Below are positions 54,000 to 62,524 of a stretch of 64,000 nt of DNA, one piece after another. Numbering within the stretch: the first letter of the stretch is position 1; every line of letters starts with the position of its first letter. This DNA is from Agromyces ramosus (GTDB taxonomy: Bacteria; Actinomycetota; Actinomycetes; Actinomycetales; Microbacteriaceae), in NCBI RefSeq assembly GCF_004216665.1, contig NZ_SGWY01000001.1, positions 1,240,001-1,304,000 of the forward strand, in the 5' to 3' direction. Both the position numbers and the translations under genes were made by a program. A model generated the notes under the pieces. The model searched no databases. It was not told where the DNA came from and was given only the letters and a program-made list of their open reading frames with translations.

Positions 54000-56900
54000 A
54001 TGATCCTCCACCGAACACCACGCCACGGAAGGCGCCGCAGAACGGCGCTGGCCGGCGTCTGCGCGCTCGTCGCCGCGGGCCTCCTCGCGACCGCGGGCGT
54101 CTCCCCCGCCCTGGCCGCGACGCGGATGACGACGGATGCCGAGACGAGCGCGACCGCGAACGCCGCCGCTGCGGCATCCGGAACCGCCTCGACCTCCGCG
54201 GCGACGCCGGCGACCACCCCGATCGCGCCCAAGGCCGTCACTCCCGAGGTTCCCGTCGACCCGGCGGGCGCGCCCCTGGGCGCCGTCTCGGCGGTCGAGC
54301 AGGACGGCTCGAGCGTCACCCTCACGGCCGAGCAGGGCGCCATCCGGGTGAGCTTCCTCGATGCGCGCACGTTCCGCCTCGAGGCCGACCCCAGCGGCAG
54401 CTTCACCGACCCGGCGAACACCCCGCAGGGCGACCCGGCGCGCACCGCCGACATCGTGGTCGGCGACGAGAGCTTCGACGGCGCCGACGTGACGGTGGCC
54501 GACGGCGACCCGATCACCATCGCCACCGCCGACGTGACCGTGACGATCGATCGCGCGACCGGGCGGTCCTCCGCGACGCGCGCCGACGGCTCCGTCATCT
54601 GGTCGGAGTCGGCGCCCATCACCTTCGGCACCTCCTCGGCCACCCAGCACCTCGCAGCGGTCGACGGCGAGCAGTTCATCGGCGGCGGCATGCAGAACGG
54701 CCGGTCGGTGCACACGGGCGCGACGATCAACATCGCGCGCAACTTCGACTGGGACGACGACGGCTACCCCAACGCGGTGCCGTACTACATGTCGTCCAAC
54801 GGCTACGGAGTGCTCCGCAACACATTCGCCCGCGGCAGCTACGACTTCGCAGGGCACACGACCACACATGAGGAGCGCCGCTTCGACGCGTACTACTTCG
54901 TGGGCGACTACAAGGCGTCGCTCGAGTCGTACACGCAGCTCACGGGCCGGCCGATGATGCCGCCCGTCTACGCCCTCGAGTACGGCGACGCCGACTGCTA
55001 CAACCGCTCGAACCCGGGCTACAGCTCGTCGGGCTACGGCGACCCGCAGAACACGAAGCAGCGCACCCCGCAGGCCCTGAACATCGCGAAGCAGTTCGTC
55101 GAGCACGACATGCCGGCCGGCTGGATGCTCGTGAACGACGGCTACGGATGCGAGTACCAGCAGCTGCCCGAGACGGTGTCCTCGATCGAGGACCAGACCG
55201 ACCTCAAGGTCGGCCTCTGGACGCAGCGCTCGCTCACGAACCAGGAGTTCGAGGTCGGCGAGGCCGGCGTGCGCCTGCGCAAGCTCGACGTCGCGTGGGT
55301 CGGCTCCGGCTACCGCCAGGCGCTCACCGGCTGCGAGGCCGCGCACGGCGGCATCGAGCAGTACTCCGACGCGCGCGGCACGTCGCTCATGGTGGAGGGC
55401 TGGGCGGGCTCCCAGCGGTGCGGCATGCAGTGGACCGGCGACCACACCGGCAACCTCGACGCGGTGCGCTGGCAGGTGCCGGCGCTCACGGGTGCGGGCA
55501 ACTCGGGCCTCGCGTTCACGACGGGCGACGTCGACGGCATCTTCGGCGGATCGGCCGAGAGCTACGTGCGCGACCTGCAGTGGAAGGCGTTCGCACCGGC
55601 GCTCTACTCGATGAGCGGCTGGGCCCCGACCGACAAGCGGCCGTGGATGTACGGCGACGAGGCGACCGCCATCAACCGGGACTACCTGCAGCTCCGGCAG
55701 CGGCTGATGCCCTACATCTACACGCTCGCCCACGAGTCGCACCGCACCGGCGTGCCCATGATGCGCTCGATCGCGCTCGAGTACCCGACCGACCCCGGCG
55801 CCTACAGCGTCGAAGCGAACAACGAGTTCCTGCTCGGCGACGACTTCCTCGTCGCGCCGGTGTTCACCGACTCCGACGTGCGGAACGGCATCTACCTGCC
55901 CGCGGGCGACCAGTGGGTCGACTACTGGACCGGTGCGCTGCACGAGGGCGGCACGGTGCTCGACGGGCACCCGGCGCCGCTCGACCGGCTGCCGATCTTC
56001 GTGCGAGCCGGTGCGGTGATCCCCGAGGGCGTCGTGGCGCGCAACGCGTCGCTCGTGCCCGAGGACGCGCCCATCACGCTGGTGACCTACCCGCAGGGCG
56101 AGTCGACGTTCGACCTCTACGAGGACGACGAGGTGACCCGCGCCCACGCCGATGGCGAGTCGAGCACGCAGCGCTTCACGGTCGACGCACCGAAGGCCGG
56201 CAAGACCGGCACGGTGAGGATCGACCTCGGCGAGCGCGAGGGCGCGTACGACGGCAAGGTCGACGCCCGCCCGTACCGCGTCGAGGCGCACACCGGCTCG
56301 GAGCCCGACGTCGTGAAGCTCGGCAGCAGGACCCTCCCGCGGGTCGACGACGCCGCAGCGCTCGACGACGGCCCCGGCTGGACGTACGAGGCCGACCGGG
56401 CCGGGGGCGTCGTGCTGATCGCCACGGGCGCGATCGAGTCGGGGGACTCCGCGCGGCTCACGCTCACCGCCACGAGCGGCGTGGGCGGTCAGGAGGCGGA
56501 TGCCGCCGCGGCATCCGTCGCCGTCGAACTCGCCGACCGGGTGTTCCAGGGGGAGCAGACCACCGTGACGGCGACGTTCCGCAACACGGGCACGAAGGCG
56601 AAGGACGACGTGGTGCTCACGCCGACGGCGCCCGAGGGCTGGACGCTGGTCTCGTCGACGGGCGACCGGGCCGGCACCGTCAAGAAGGATGGCGAGGCCA
56701 CGGCCGAGTTCACCTTCGAGGTGACGGATGCCGCGGCAGCCGACCTGCAGACGGTCACCGTCACGGCGGCCTACACCTCGCAGCAGCAGCCGCGCACGGT
56801 GTCGGGCGCCAACCAGCTCTACGTCGCGTACGGGTCGCTGGCCGGTGCCTACAACGCCGTGTCCATCACCGACCTCGCGACCGCGAGGGCCGGCAACTTC

Positions 56901-57878
56901 GACGGCGGCGGCGCCTCGTTCTCGGCCGCGGCGCTCGCGACCGCGGGCGTGACGCCGGGCAGCACGGTCACGGTGGGCACGGGAGACGCGGCCATCGCGT
57001 ACACCTGGCCCGAACCGGTGGGCACGCCGAACTCGGTGGCGCCCGCCGGCCAGACCATCGCGGTGAGCGGACAGGGCACGCACCTCGCGATCCTCGCGTC
57101 CGCGGCATCCGGCGGCGGAGTGAACCCCGAGCTCACGCTCACCTACACCGACGGCACGGTCTCGAAGCAGAACGTGTTCTTCCCGAACTGGCTGCCGCAG
57201 GCATCCGGACTCGGGGGTGCGACGGTCGCGGTGAAGTCACTCGGGCGCAACAGCGCGACCAACCCGAACGTGTACGAGTACCCGACGTACGGCTACCAGG
57301 TGTACTCCAACCTCGTACGCCTGAACCCGTCGAAGGAGCTCGCGTCGATCGTGCTGCCCAACGAGAGCCGCCTGAAGATCTTCGACTGGCAGGTCGTCGA
57401 CCAGCCGCTGCCGCCGGCACCGACCGCGTCGGCGTGGGCGTCGGAGCTGAGCTGGCTCAGCGCGACGAACGGCTGGGGGGTGATCGGCAGGAACGTGGCG
57501 AACAAGGACGCCGCCAACTCGCCCGACCTGCCGCTGAAGATCAACTACACCGACCCCGCCACCGGGCAGTCGCCGGTGTACGCGAAGGGGCTCGGCGTGC
57601 ACGCCCAGTCGAAGATCACGTACTACGTGGGCGGCGCGTGCTCGGCGTTCACGGCGCAGGTCGGCCTCGAGGCCGGCTTCGGCGGCAACGTGATCTTCAA
57701 GGTCGACGCCGACGGGGCCAACCGCTACCAGTCCCGCACGTTCACGCCGGGGTTCGCGCCCGAGTCGGTGGACGTCGACCTGACCGGGGTGCAGTACGTC
57801 GACCTGATCGTCGAGGCGCCCGGCAGCATCAACGGCGCCCACGGCGTCTGGGGCGATGCGAGGTTCACCTGCGACTGA
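54000..57878 (+). CDS. Secreted GH31 glycoside hydrolase with NEW3 and NPCBM domains
   Basis: A 1292-residue exported enzyme. The signal peptide ends at ALA near residue 39, then a Thr/Ala linker. A GH31 N-terminal beta domain leads to the catalytic barrel: candidate nucleophile D430 in RKLDVAWVG and acid/base D481 in WTGDHTG, followed by TTGDVDGIFGGSAESYVRDLQW. A NEW3-type domain (about 835-925) and a C-terminal NPCBM domain (about 1140-1292) with KGLGVHAQSKITYYVGG and a Cys pair follow. The barrel sequence recalls the alpha-N-acetylgalactosaminidase branch of GH31, but alpha-glucosidase or alpha-galactosidase cannot be excluded. No anchor is seen, so it is released or bound through NPCBM. 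Confidence 0.85.
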   Translation: MILHRTPRHGRRRRTALAGVCALVAAGLLATAGVSPALAATRMTTDAETSATANAAAAASGTASTSAATPATTPIAPKAVTPEVPVDPAGAPLGAVSAVEQDGSSVTLTAEQGAIRVSFLDARTFRLEADPSGSFTDPANTPQGDPARTADIVVGDESFDGADVTVADGDPITIATADVTVTIDRATGRSSATRADGSVIWSESAPITFGTSSATQHLAAVDGEQFIGGGMQNGRSVHTGATINIARNFDWDDDGYPNAVPYYMSSNGYGVLRNTFARGSYDFAGHTTTHEERRFDAYYFVGDYKASLESYTQLTGRPMMPPVYALEYGDADCYNRSNPGYSSSGYGDPQNTKQRTPQALNIAKQFVEHDMPAGWMLVNDGYGCEYQQLPETVSSIEDQTDLKVGLWTQRSLTNQEFEVGEAGVRLRKLDVAWVGSGYRQALTGCEAAHGGIEQYSDARGTSLMVEGWAGSQRCGMQWTGDHTGNLDAVRWQVPALTGAGNSGLAFTTGDVDGIFGGSAESYVRDLQWKAFAPALYSMSGWAPTDKRPWMYGDEATAINRDYLQLRQRLMPYIYTLAHESHRTGVPMMRSIALEYPTDPGAYSVEANNEFLLGDDFLVAPVFTDSDVRNGIYLPAGDQWVDYWTGALHEGGTVLDGHPAPLDRLPIFVRAGAVIPEGVVARNASLVPEDAPITLVTYPQGESTFDLYEDDEVTRAHADGESSTQRFTVDAPKAGKTGTVRIDLGEREGAYDGKVDARPYRVEAHTGSEPDVVKLGSRTLPRVDDAAALDDGPGWTYEADRAGGVVLIATGAIESGDSARLTLTATSGVGGQEADAAAASVAVELADRVFQGEQTTVTATFRNTGTKAKDDVVLTPTAPEGWTLVSSTGDRAGTVKKDGEATAEFTFEVTDAAAADLQTVTVTAAYTSQQQPRTVSGANQLYVAYGSLAGAYNAVSITDLATARAGNFDGGGASFSAAALATAGVTPGSTVTVGTGDAAIAYTWPEPVGTPNSVAPAGQTIAVSGQGTHLAILASAASGGGVNPELTLTYTDGTVSKQNVFFPNWLPQASGLGGATVAVKSLGRNSATNPNVYEYPTYGYQVYSNLVRLNPSKELASIVLPNESRLKIFDWQVVDQPLPPAPTASAWASELSWLSATNGWGVIGRNVANKDAANSPDLPLKINYTDPATGQSPVYAKGLGVHAQSKITYYVGGACSAFTAQVGLEAGFGGNVIFKVDADGANRYQSRTFTPGFAPESVDVDLTGVQYVDLIVEAPGSINGAHGVWGDARFTCD

Positions 57879-57895
57879 GCGGATGAGGCGACACC

Positions 57896-57924
57896 GGAGC
57901 CCGCGTGCATGCCACGCGGGCTCC
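57896..57924. terminator. Bidirectional terminator
   Basis: Perfect 12-base arms GGAGCCCGCGTG and CACGCGGGCTCC around a 5-base loop, between the convergent GH31 and transglutaminase genes. Confidence 0.75.
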
Positions 57925-57944
57925 GACCCGTGTCGGGGGAGTGC

Positions 57945-58790
57945 TCACGCGACGCGCGTGATCTCCACGGTCACGAACAGCGCCGACGAGCTGGGGCCCG
58001 CGTAGACGCCGCGCAGCGGCGGCACGTCGCTGTAGTCGCGGCCGCGGCCCACGAGCACGTGCAGCTCGCCGACCTCGGCGAGGTTGGTGGGGTCGTAGCC
58101 CCGCCACTCCCCCGCGTACCACTCGACCCACGCGTGCGACTCGCCGATGACCGTCCGGCCGATCGCCGCGCCGGCGTCGGGGTGCAGGTAGCCCGAGACG
58201 TAGCGTGCCGGGATGCCGACCGAGCGCAGCGCGCCCAGCGCCACGTGCGCGATGTCCTGGCAGACCCCCTTGCGCTCGGCCCACGCCTCCGCGGCGGTGG
58301 AGTGCACGCCCGTGACGCCGCGCATGTACTCCATCGACGAGCCCACCGCACGGCAGATCTCGAGGGCGGTCTCGCTCACGGGCGCGCCCTCCGCCGCGAT
58401 CTCGCCGGCCAGCGCGGCGACCTCGGGCGGCGGCGTGGTCGCCGCCGACAGCGTGGAGGCCTCGACGAGGGTCACCGTGCCCAGCGCGGCCTCGGCCAGT
58501 TCGGCCCAGTCGAGCTCGGTGCGCGGCACGGGCCCCGGACGCACCTCGACGAGGCTCGTCGCCGTCACCGAGAGCTCGCGGTGCGGCGTGAGCACCTCGA
58601 AGGTCGACACGCGCGTGCCCCAGTAGTCGAGGTACGAGTGCTGCGTCGCGCCCGGGCGGATGTCGAGGCCGGCCTGCAGCACGAACTGCTCGCCGCCCGA
58701 ATGCGGCAGCATGCGCGCCTCGTTGTACGACGCGGTGGCCGGCTGCTCGTAGGTGAAGCCCGTGCGGTGCACGATCCGGATGCGGCTCAC
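57945..58790 (-). CDS. Transglutaminase-like cysteine protease-fold protein
   Basis: A 281-residue protein with the bacterial transglutaminase-like N-terminal domain (about 1-85, start SRIRIVHRTGFTYEQPA) and a transglutaminase core with the catalytic Cys in RKGVCQDIAHV, His in GESHAWVEWY and Asp in YDPTNL. Such proteins hydrolyse or transfer peptide/amide bonds. GTG start with GGGGAGG upstream, overlapping the stop of the alpha-E gene (58787-58790). It is the last gene of the conserved ATP-grasp / alpha-E / transglutaminase trio. Confidence 0.9.
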   Translation of the reverse strand: MSRIRIVHRTGFTYEQPATASYNEARMLPHSGGEQFVLQAGLDIRPGATQHSYLDYWGTRVSTFEVLTPHRELSVTATSLVEVRPGPVPRTELDWAELAEAALGTVTLVEASTLSAATTPPPEVAALAGEIAAEGAPVSETALEICRAVGSSMEYMRGVTGVHSTAAEAWAERKGVCQDIAHVALGALRSVGIPARYVSGYLHPDAGAAIGRTVIGESHAWVEWYAGEWRGYDPTNLAEVGELHVLVGRGRDYSDVPPLRGVYAGPSSSALFVTVEITRVA

Positions 58791-59716
58791 GAGACCTCCC
58801 CGATCCAGACCGGCGCCACGCTGGCGGGGAAGTACCGCTGGCGGATCGCCTCGCTCGCCGAGGACGTGACCCCCTGCACGTGCTCCATGTGCCCCGAGAG
58901 GTCGACGAGGATGTCGGCGATCGGGCGGTACTCGAGCTCGGAGCGGATCTGGCCGAGCAGCCGGCGGGCCTGGTCGGTCACGCCGACGCGGCCGGCTCGC
59001 GGGTCGATCTCGCGCAGCGACTCCTCGGCCCGGATGACGCTCGAGATGATCGAGCGCGGGAACAGCCGGTCCAGCAGCAGGAACTCGGCCGCCGACTGGC
59101 TGGACGGCACGCCGCGGTAGCTGCGCAGGTAGGCCTCGTAGCCGCCGCAGCTGCGCAGGATCGTGGTCCAGCTCGGGCCGCTCGCCTCGGTGAGCGATCG
59201 CGTGGCGAGCAGGCGCGCGGTCATGTCGGCACGCTCGATCGCGCGTCCGAGCGAGAAGAAGTGCCACGCCTCGTCGCGGCTCGTCGCCGAGTCCACGACG
59301 CCGATCGCGAGGGCGGAGCGATCGCGCACCCAGCGAAAGAACTCGTGCGTCTTGTCGGAGGCGACGCGCCGCGGCATCCGTGCGTTCGTCTGGTTGAGCG
59401 CCTCCCACAGCTCGGTTGAGACGATCTCCCGGGCGCGGCGGGCGTTCTCGCGCGCCGACGCGATCGAGTGCGCGATCGACGCGGGATGCGTGCGGTCGAC
59501 GGCGAGCAGCGCGATCACGTCGTCGCGGCCGAGGGCCACGTCGTCGTTCGCCTCGCTGCCCATGACCGACAGCAGCGAGCGGCAGGCGGTGTCCTCGTCG
59601 ATCCACGGGTCCTCCAGCAGCAGCTGCAGGTGCACGTCGAGGATCCGCGCGGTGCCGTCGCTGCGCTCGATGTAGCGGCCGATCCAGAACAGCGACTCGG
59701 CGATGCGGCTCAGCAT
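58787..59716 (-). CDS. Alpha-E domain protein (DUF403)
   Basis: A 309-residue all-helical protein of the alpha-E / DUF403 family, starting MLSRIAESLFWIGRYIERSD, with the conserved GRAIERADMTARLL near the middle. Its biochemical role is unknown; it nearly always travels with a circularly permuted ATP-grasp enzyme and a transglutaminase, as here. GGGGGAGG precedes the ATG. It overlaps the ATP-grasp stop by seven bases and the transglutaminase GTG by four. Confidence 0.9.
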   Translation of the reverse strand: MLSRIAESLFWIGRYIERSDGTARILDVHLQLLLEDPWIDEDTACRSLLSVMGSEANDDVALGRDDVIALLAVDRTHPASIAHSIASARENARRAREIVSTELWEALNQTNARMPRRVASDKTHEFFRWVRDRSALAIGVVDSATSRDEAWHFFSLGRAIERADMTARLLATRSLTEASGPSWTTILRSCGGYEAYLRSYRGVPSSQSAAEFLLLDRLFPRSIISSVIRAEESLREIDPRAGRVGVTDQARRLLGQIRSELEYRPIADILVDLSGHMEHVQGVTSSASEAIRQRYFPASVAPVWIGEVS

Positions 59717-61431
59717 GGGGCGCCTCCCCCATCGTCGAGCGGATGCCGCGGCGTCCGCTGCTGCTGCTGTTGCTGTTGCTGCTGGCGCGCCGGCGCATCC
59801 TCGTCCTGCGGCGACGCATCCGGTCGGTGGCTGCGGTGCGGTGCGGCCTGCTCGGCTTCGACGACCGGCGTGGACGCGGTCGCGGGGGCGCTGGCCTGGT
59901 CGGCGACGACCGCGCCGACACGGGCGCGGGCAGCCGGGGCGATGCCGGGGATCGGCCCGGTGATCGTGCCGCCGTCGAGCACCCACGTGTCCTTCGATCC
60001 GCCGCCCTGGCTGGAGTTCACCACGAGCTGGCCCTCGGGAAGCGCGACCCGCGTGAGCCCGCCCGGCAGCACCCACACGTCGTTCCCGTCGTTCACCGCG
60101 AACGGCCGGAGGTCGGCATGGCGCGGGCGCATGCCGTCCTCGACGAGTGTCGGGATCGTCGACAACTGCACCACCGGCTGCGCGATCCAGCCGCGCGGGT
60201 CGGCGAGCAGGCGGAGGCGGAGCTCGGCGAGCTCGGTGCGCGAGGCATCCGGCCCGACGACCAGGCCCTTGCCGCCCGAGCCGTCGACGGGCTTGACCAC
60301 CAGCTCGTCGAGCCGGTCGAGCACCTCGGCGAGCGCGGCGGGCTCCTCGAGTCGCCACGTGTCGACGTTGGGAAGGATCGGCTCCTCGCCGAGGAAGTAC
60401 CGGATGAGGTCGGGCACGTAGGTGTAGACGAGCTTGTCGTCGGCGACGCCGTTGCCGACCGCGTTCGCGATCGTCACGTGACCGAGTCGCGCGGCGAGCA
60501 TCAGCCCGGGGGCGCCGAGCACCGAGTCCGGCCGGAACTGCTGCGGATCGAGGAACTCGTCGTCGACGCGACGGTAGATCACGTCGACGCGAGTGGGACC
60601 GGCGGTCGTGCGCATCCACACGCGGCCGCCGGAGCAGAACAGGTCGCGGCCCTCGACGAGCTCGACGCCCATGAGTCGCGCGAGCAGGGTGTGCTCGTAG
60701 TACGCGGAGTTGTAGACGCCCGGCGTCAGCACGACGACCGTCGGATCGTCGACGCCCTCGGGCGCGCTCGCACGCAGCGCCTGGAGCAGGCGGTTCGGGT
60801 AGTCGCCGACCGGCCGCACCCGCATCGACGTGAACAGCTCGGGCAGGGTCTGCGCCATGACCCGGCGGTTGGAGATGACGTAGCTCACGCCGCTCGGCAC
60901 GCGCACGTTGTCCTCGAGCACCCGCCAGGCGCCGAGCTCGTCGCGGATCACGTCGATGCCGGAGACGTGCACGCGCACGCCGTTCGCACCCACGATGCCG
61001 GCGGCCTGCCGGTGGTAGTGGGTCGAGGAGCTGATCAGCGCCGCTGGGATCACCCCGTCGCGGATCGCGTGCTGCGGGCCGTAGACGTCGGCGAGGAACC
61101 GCTCGAGCGCGCGCACCCGCTGCGCGACGCCCGCCTCGACGATGCTCCAGTCGGAGGCCGCGATGACGCGCGGCACGGCGTCGAGCGGGAACGGTCGCTC
61201 CTCGCCCGCGAAGTCGAAGGTGACGCCCTGTGCGAGGTACGAGCTCGCCAGTGCGTCGGTGCGGCCGCGGAGCTCGTCCTGCGACATCCGCGCGAGCGCC
61301 GGGTAGAGCTCGCGGTACGGCTCGCGCACGGTGCCGGGCTCGGCGGGGAACATCTCGTCCCACGGGCGGGCGGCGCGCTTCCGCTTCCGCCCCGACCGCG
61401 TCGTGGCGTACCCGTCGAAGAGCGTTCCCAT
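59710..61431 (-). CDS. Circularly permuted type 2 ATP-grasp protein
   Basis: A 573-residue protein of the CP_ATPgrasp_2 (DUF404/DUF407) family, predicted to form peptide-like bonds with ATP. It starts MGTLFDGYATT with WDEMF, and has SYVISNRRVM, VELVEGRDLFC, TIANAVGNGVADDKLVYTYV and the nucleotide-loop-like VKPVDGSGGKGLVVGP. The C-terminal ~70 residues are a low-complexity extension ending with nine glutamines and a short Pro/Gly tail, absent from the family core. The ATG at 61431 gives the usual family start; an upstream in-frame ATG at 61551 is less likely because it would reach into the terminator hairpin. Confidence 0.88.
   Translation of the reverse strand: MGTLFDGYATTRSGRKRKRAARPWDEMFPAEPGTVREPYRELYPALARMSQDELRGRTDALASSYLAQGVTFDFAGEERPFPLDAVPRVIAASDWSIVEAGVAQRVRALERFLADVYGPQHAIRDGVIPAALISSSTHYHRQAAGIVGANGVRVHVSGIDVIRDELGAWRVLEDNVRVPSGVSYVISNRRVMAQTLPELFTSMRVRPVGDYPNRLLQALRASAPEGVDDPTVVVLTPGVYNSAYYEHTLLARLMGVELVEGRDLFCSGGRVWMRTTAGPTRVDVIYRRVDDEFLDPQQFRPDSVLGAPGLMLAARLGHVTIANAVGNGVADDKLVYTYVPDLIRYFLGEEPILPNVDTWRLEEPAALAEVLDRLDELVVKPVDGSGGKGLVVGPDASRTELAELRLRLLADPRGWIAQPVVQLSTIPTLVEDGMRPRHADLRPFAVNDGNDVWVLPGGLTRVALPEGQLVVNSSQGGGSKDTWVLDGGTITGPIPGIAPAARARVGAVVADQASAPATASTPVVEAEQAAPHRSHRPDASPQDEDAPARQQQQQQQQQRTPRHPLDDGGGAPC
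59758..59784 (-). repeat. Polyglutamine CAG/CAA trinucleotide tract
   Basis: Nine consecutive glutamine codons, seven CAG and two CAA, near the 3' end of the ATP-grasp gene. The CAG units can slip in frame. Confidence 0.9.
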
Positions 61432-61503
61432 GTCGGAAGGCTTCCAGTAGTCGGTTACCGGGATGTTTCCGACACGCGACGCGCGGCGCATCCGTGGCAC
61501 GGA

Positions 61504-61544
61504 GAAGCCCCCAGGCTCGGGCCATCCCGAGGGCTGGGGGCTTC
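61504..61544. terminator. Strong hairpin terminator
   Basis: Arms GAAGCCCCCAG (61504-61514) and CTGGGGGCTTC (61534-61544) with further inner pairing CTCGGG/CCCGAG around a CCAT loop. It lies just after the minus-strand small secreted protein gene and before the ATP-grasp gene, so it separates their transcripts. Confidence 0.7.
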
Positions 61545-61560
61545 GTTCCACTCGCTGCGG

Positions 61561-61842
61561 CTAGCAGGAGTTCGGCGCGCCCTGGCTGTTGGGCGGGTTC
61601 ACGGTGCACTCGTCCTCGAGATCCTGGGGCTCCGGACTCGTGTTCGTCGTGTTGCCCTTCGTCTCCACCGTCGAGGTGGAGCCGACGCCGGCCTGGTTCT
61701 TCCCGGGACCTTCGAACGTCGCGCACGTCACCGTGCCCCGGTCCTTGGTACAGCCGTCTGGGAGCGGCGCTGCCGCGGCCCCCATGGCCGAGGCGCCGAC
61801 CAGCAGCCCCGTCAGCGCGAAGGTTGCGAGGAGTTTCCGCAT
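61561..61842 (-). CDS. Small secreted cysteine-containing protein
   Basis: A 93-residue protein: a signal peptide (MRKLLATFALTGLLVGASA) cleaved at AAA near residue 25, leaving a ~68-residue mature domain with four Cys residues (in DGCTK, VTCAT, DECTV and the final NSC), enough for two disulfides. The centre is rich in Gly, Thr and Ser. GGGGGAA precedes the ATG at 61842. No family is recognised. It lies upstream of the ATP-grasp trio on the same strand but is separated from it by a terminator. Confidence 0.7.
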   Translation of the reverse strand: MRKLLATFALTGLLVGASAMGAAAAPLPDGCTKDRGTVTCATFEGPGKNQAGVGSTSTVETKGNTTNTSPEPQDLEDECTVNPPNSQGAPNSC

Positions 61843-61859
61843 GGTTCCCCCTTGGAACG

Positions 61860-61879
61860 CCGGGCATGCCGATGCCCGG
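61860..61879 (-). promoter_or_regulatory. Leader hairpin of the small secreted protein gene
   Basis: CCGGGCAT and ATGCCCGG arms (61860-61867, 61872-61879) form a tight stem with a 4-base loop directly upstream of the ribosome-binding site, where it could stabilise the mRNA or modulate translation. The remaining ~220 bases up to the MarR gene hold no gene that I can see. Confidence 0.35.
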
Positions 61880-62069
61880 AACGTGAGGAGCGTCGGGTGG
61901 CACTCCCCTCCGCGCAGTCGCACCGGCGAGCGCAGATTCTCGGGTTGCACGTCCCGCGACTACGAGGAATCCTCAGGTTATGGCGGGCAACCGCGCGCGA
62001 CAAGTCCCCCAATGAAGGGGGCACGCGCCGGGAGGCGCCGGACGGCCGGTCGCGGGGAACCGAGTGTCC

Positions 62070-62095
62070 TTAGCAAGGCTAATGAGCTAGGCTAA
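62070..62095. promoter_or_regulatory. Two abutting 13-bp MarR operator copies
   Basis: TTAGCAAGGCTAA (62070-62082), itself an inverted repeat TTAGC-AAG-GCTAA, is followed without gap by TGAGCTAGGCTAA (62083-62095), 11/13 identical. The second copy contains TAGGCT (62088-62093), the probable -10 of the MarR gene, so occupancy would block transcription. The ATG lies six bases after the second copy. Confidence 0.65.
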
Positions 62096-62101
62096 CTATC
62101 C

Positions 62102-62524
62102 ATGGCCACCATCGCAGAACAGAGCGCTGAGCTCCGCATGGCGACGTTCCGGCTGTCCCGGCGGCTCCGCGCGCAGAAGGCCGACCAGGGCCTCTCCGAC
62201 GCCCAGTTCGCGGTGCTCGGCGTGCTCTACCGGCACGACGCGCTGACGCTCACCGAGCTGGCCGAACAGGAGCGCGTGTCCGCCCCGTCGATGAACCGCA
62301 CCGTCAACTGCCTCGAGGAGTCGGGCTACATCGAGCGCGTCGCCGACGACCTCGACCGCCGCAAGGCGAACATCACCCTCACCGCTTCGGGCCGCGACGT
62401 CGTGAAGGCCACGATCTCCCAGCGCGACGCCTGGCTCACCACGCGCCTCCGCGAGCTGTCCAAGGACGACCGCGCCGCGCTGGCCCGAGCCGCCGAGCTG
62501 ATGGGAGGGCTCGCGACCCAGTGA
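62102..62524 (+). CDS. MarR-family transcriptional regulator
   Basis: A 140-residue winged-helix regulator. The recognition region is LTLTELAEQERVSAPSMNRTVNCLEESGYIERV and the wing DDLDRRKANITLT, with the family's conserved DRR. It acts as a dimer whose N- and C-terminal helices pair. The mRNA is probably leaderless or nearly so, since the -10-like TAGGCT ends eight bases before the ATG. It overlaps the MFS gene (GTGA, 62521-62524), so it most likely represses its own operon with the exported compound as inducer (inference). Confidence 0.92.
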   Translation: MATIAEQSAELRMATFRLSRRLRAQKADQGLSDAQFAVLGVLYRHDALTLTELAEQERVSAPSMNRTVNCLEESGYIERVADDLDRRKANITLTASGRDVVKATISQRDAWLTTRLRELSKDDRAALARAAELMGGLATQ

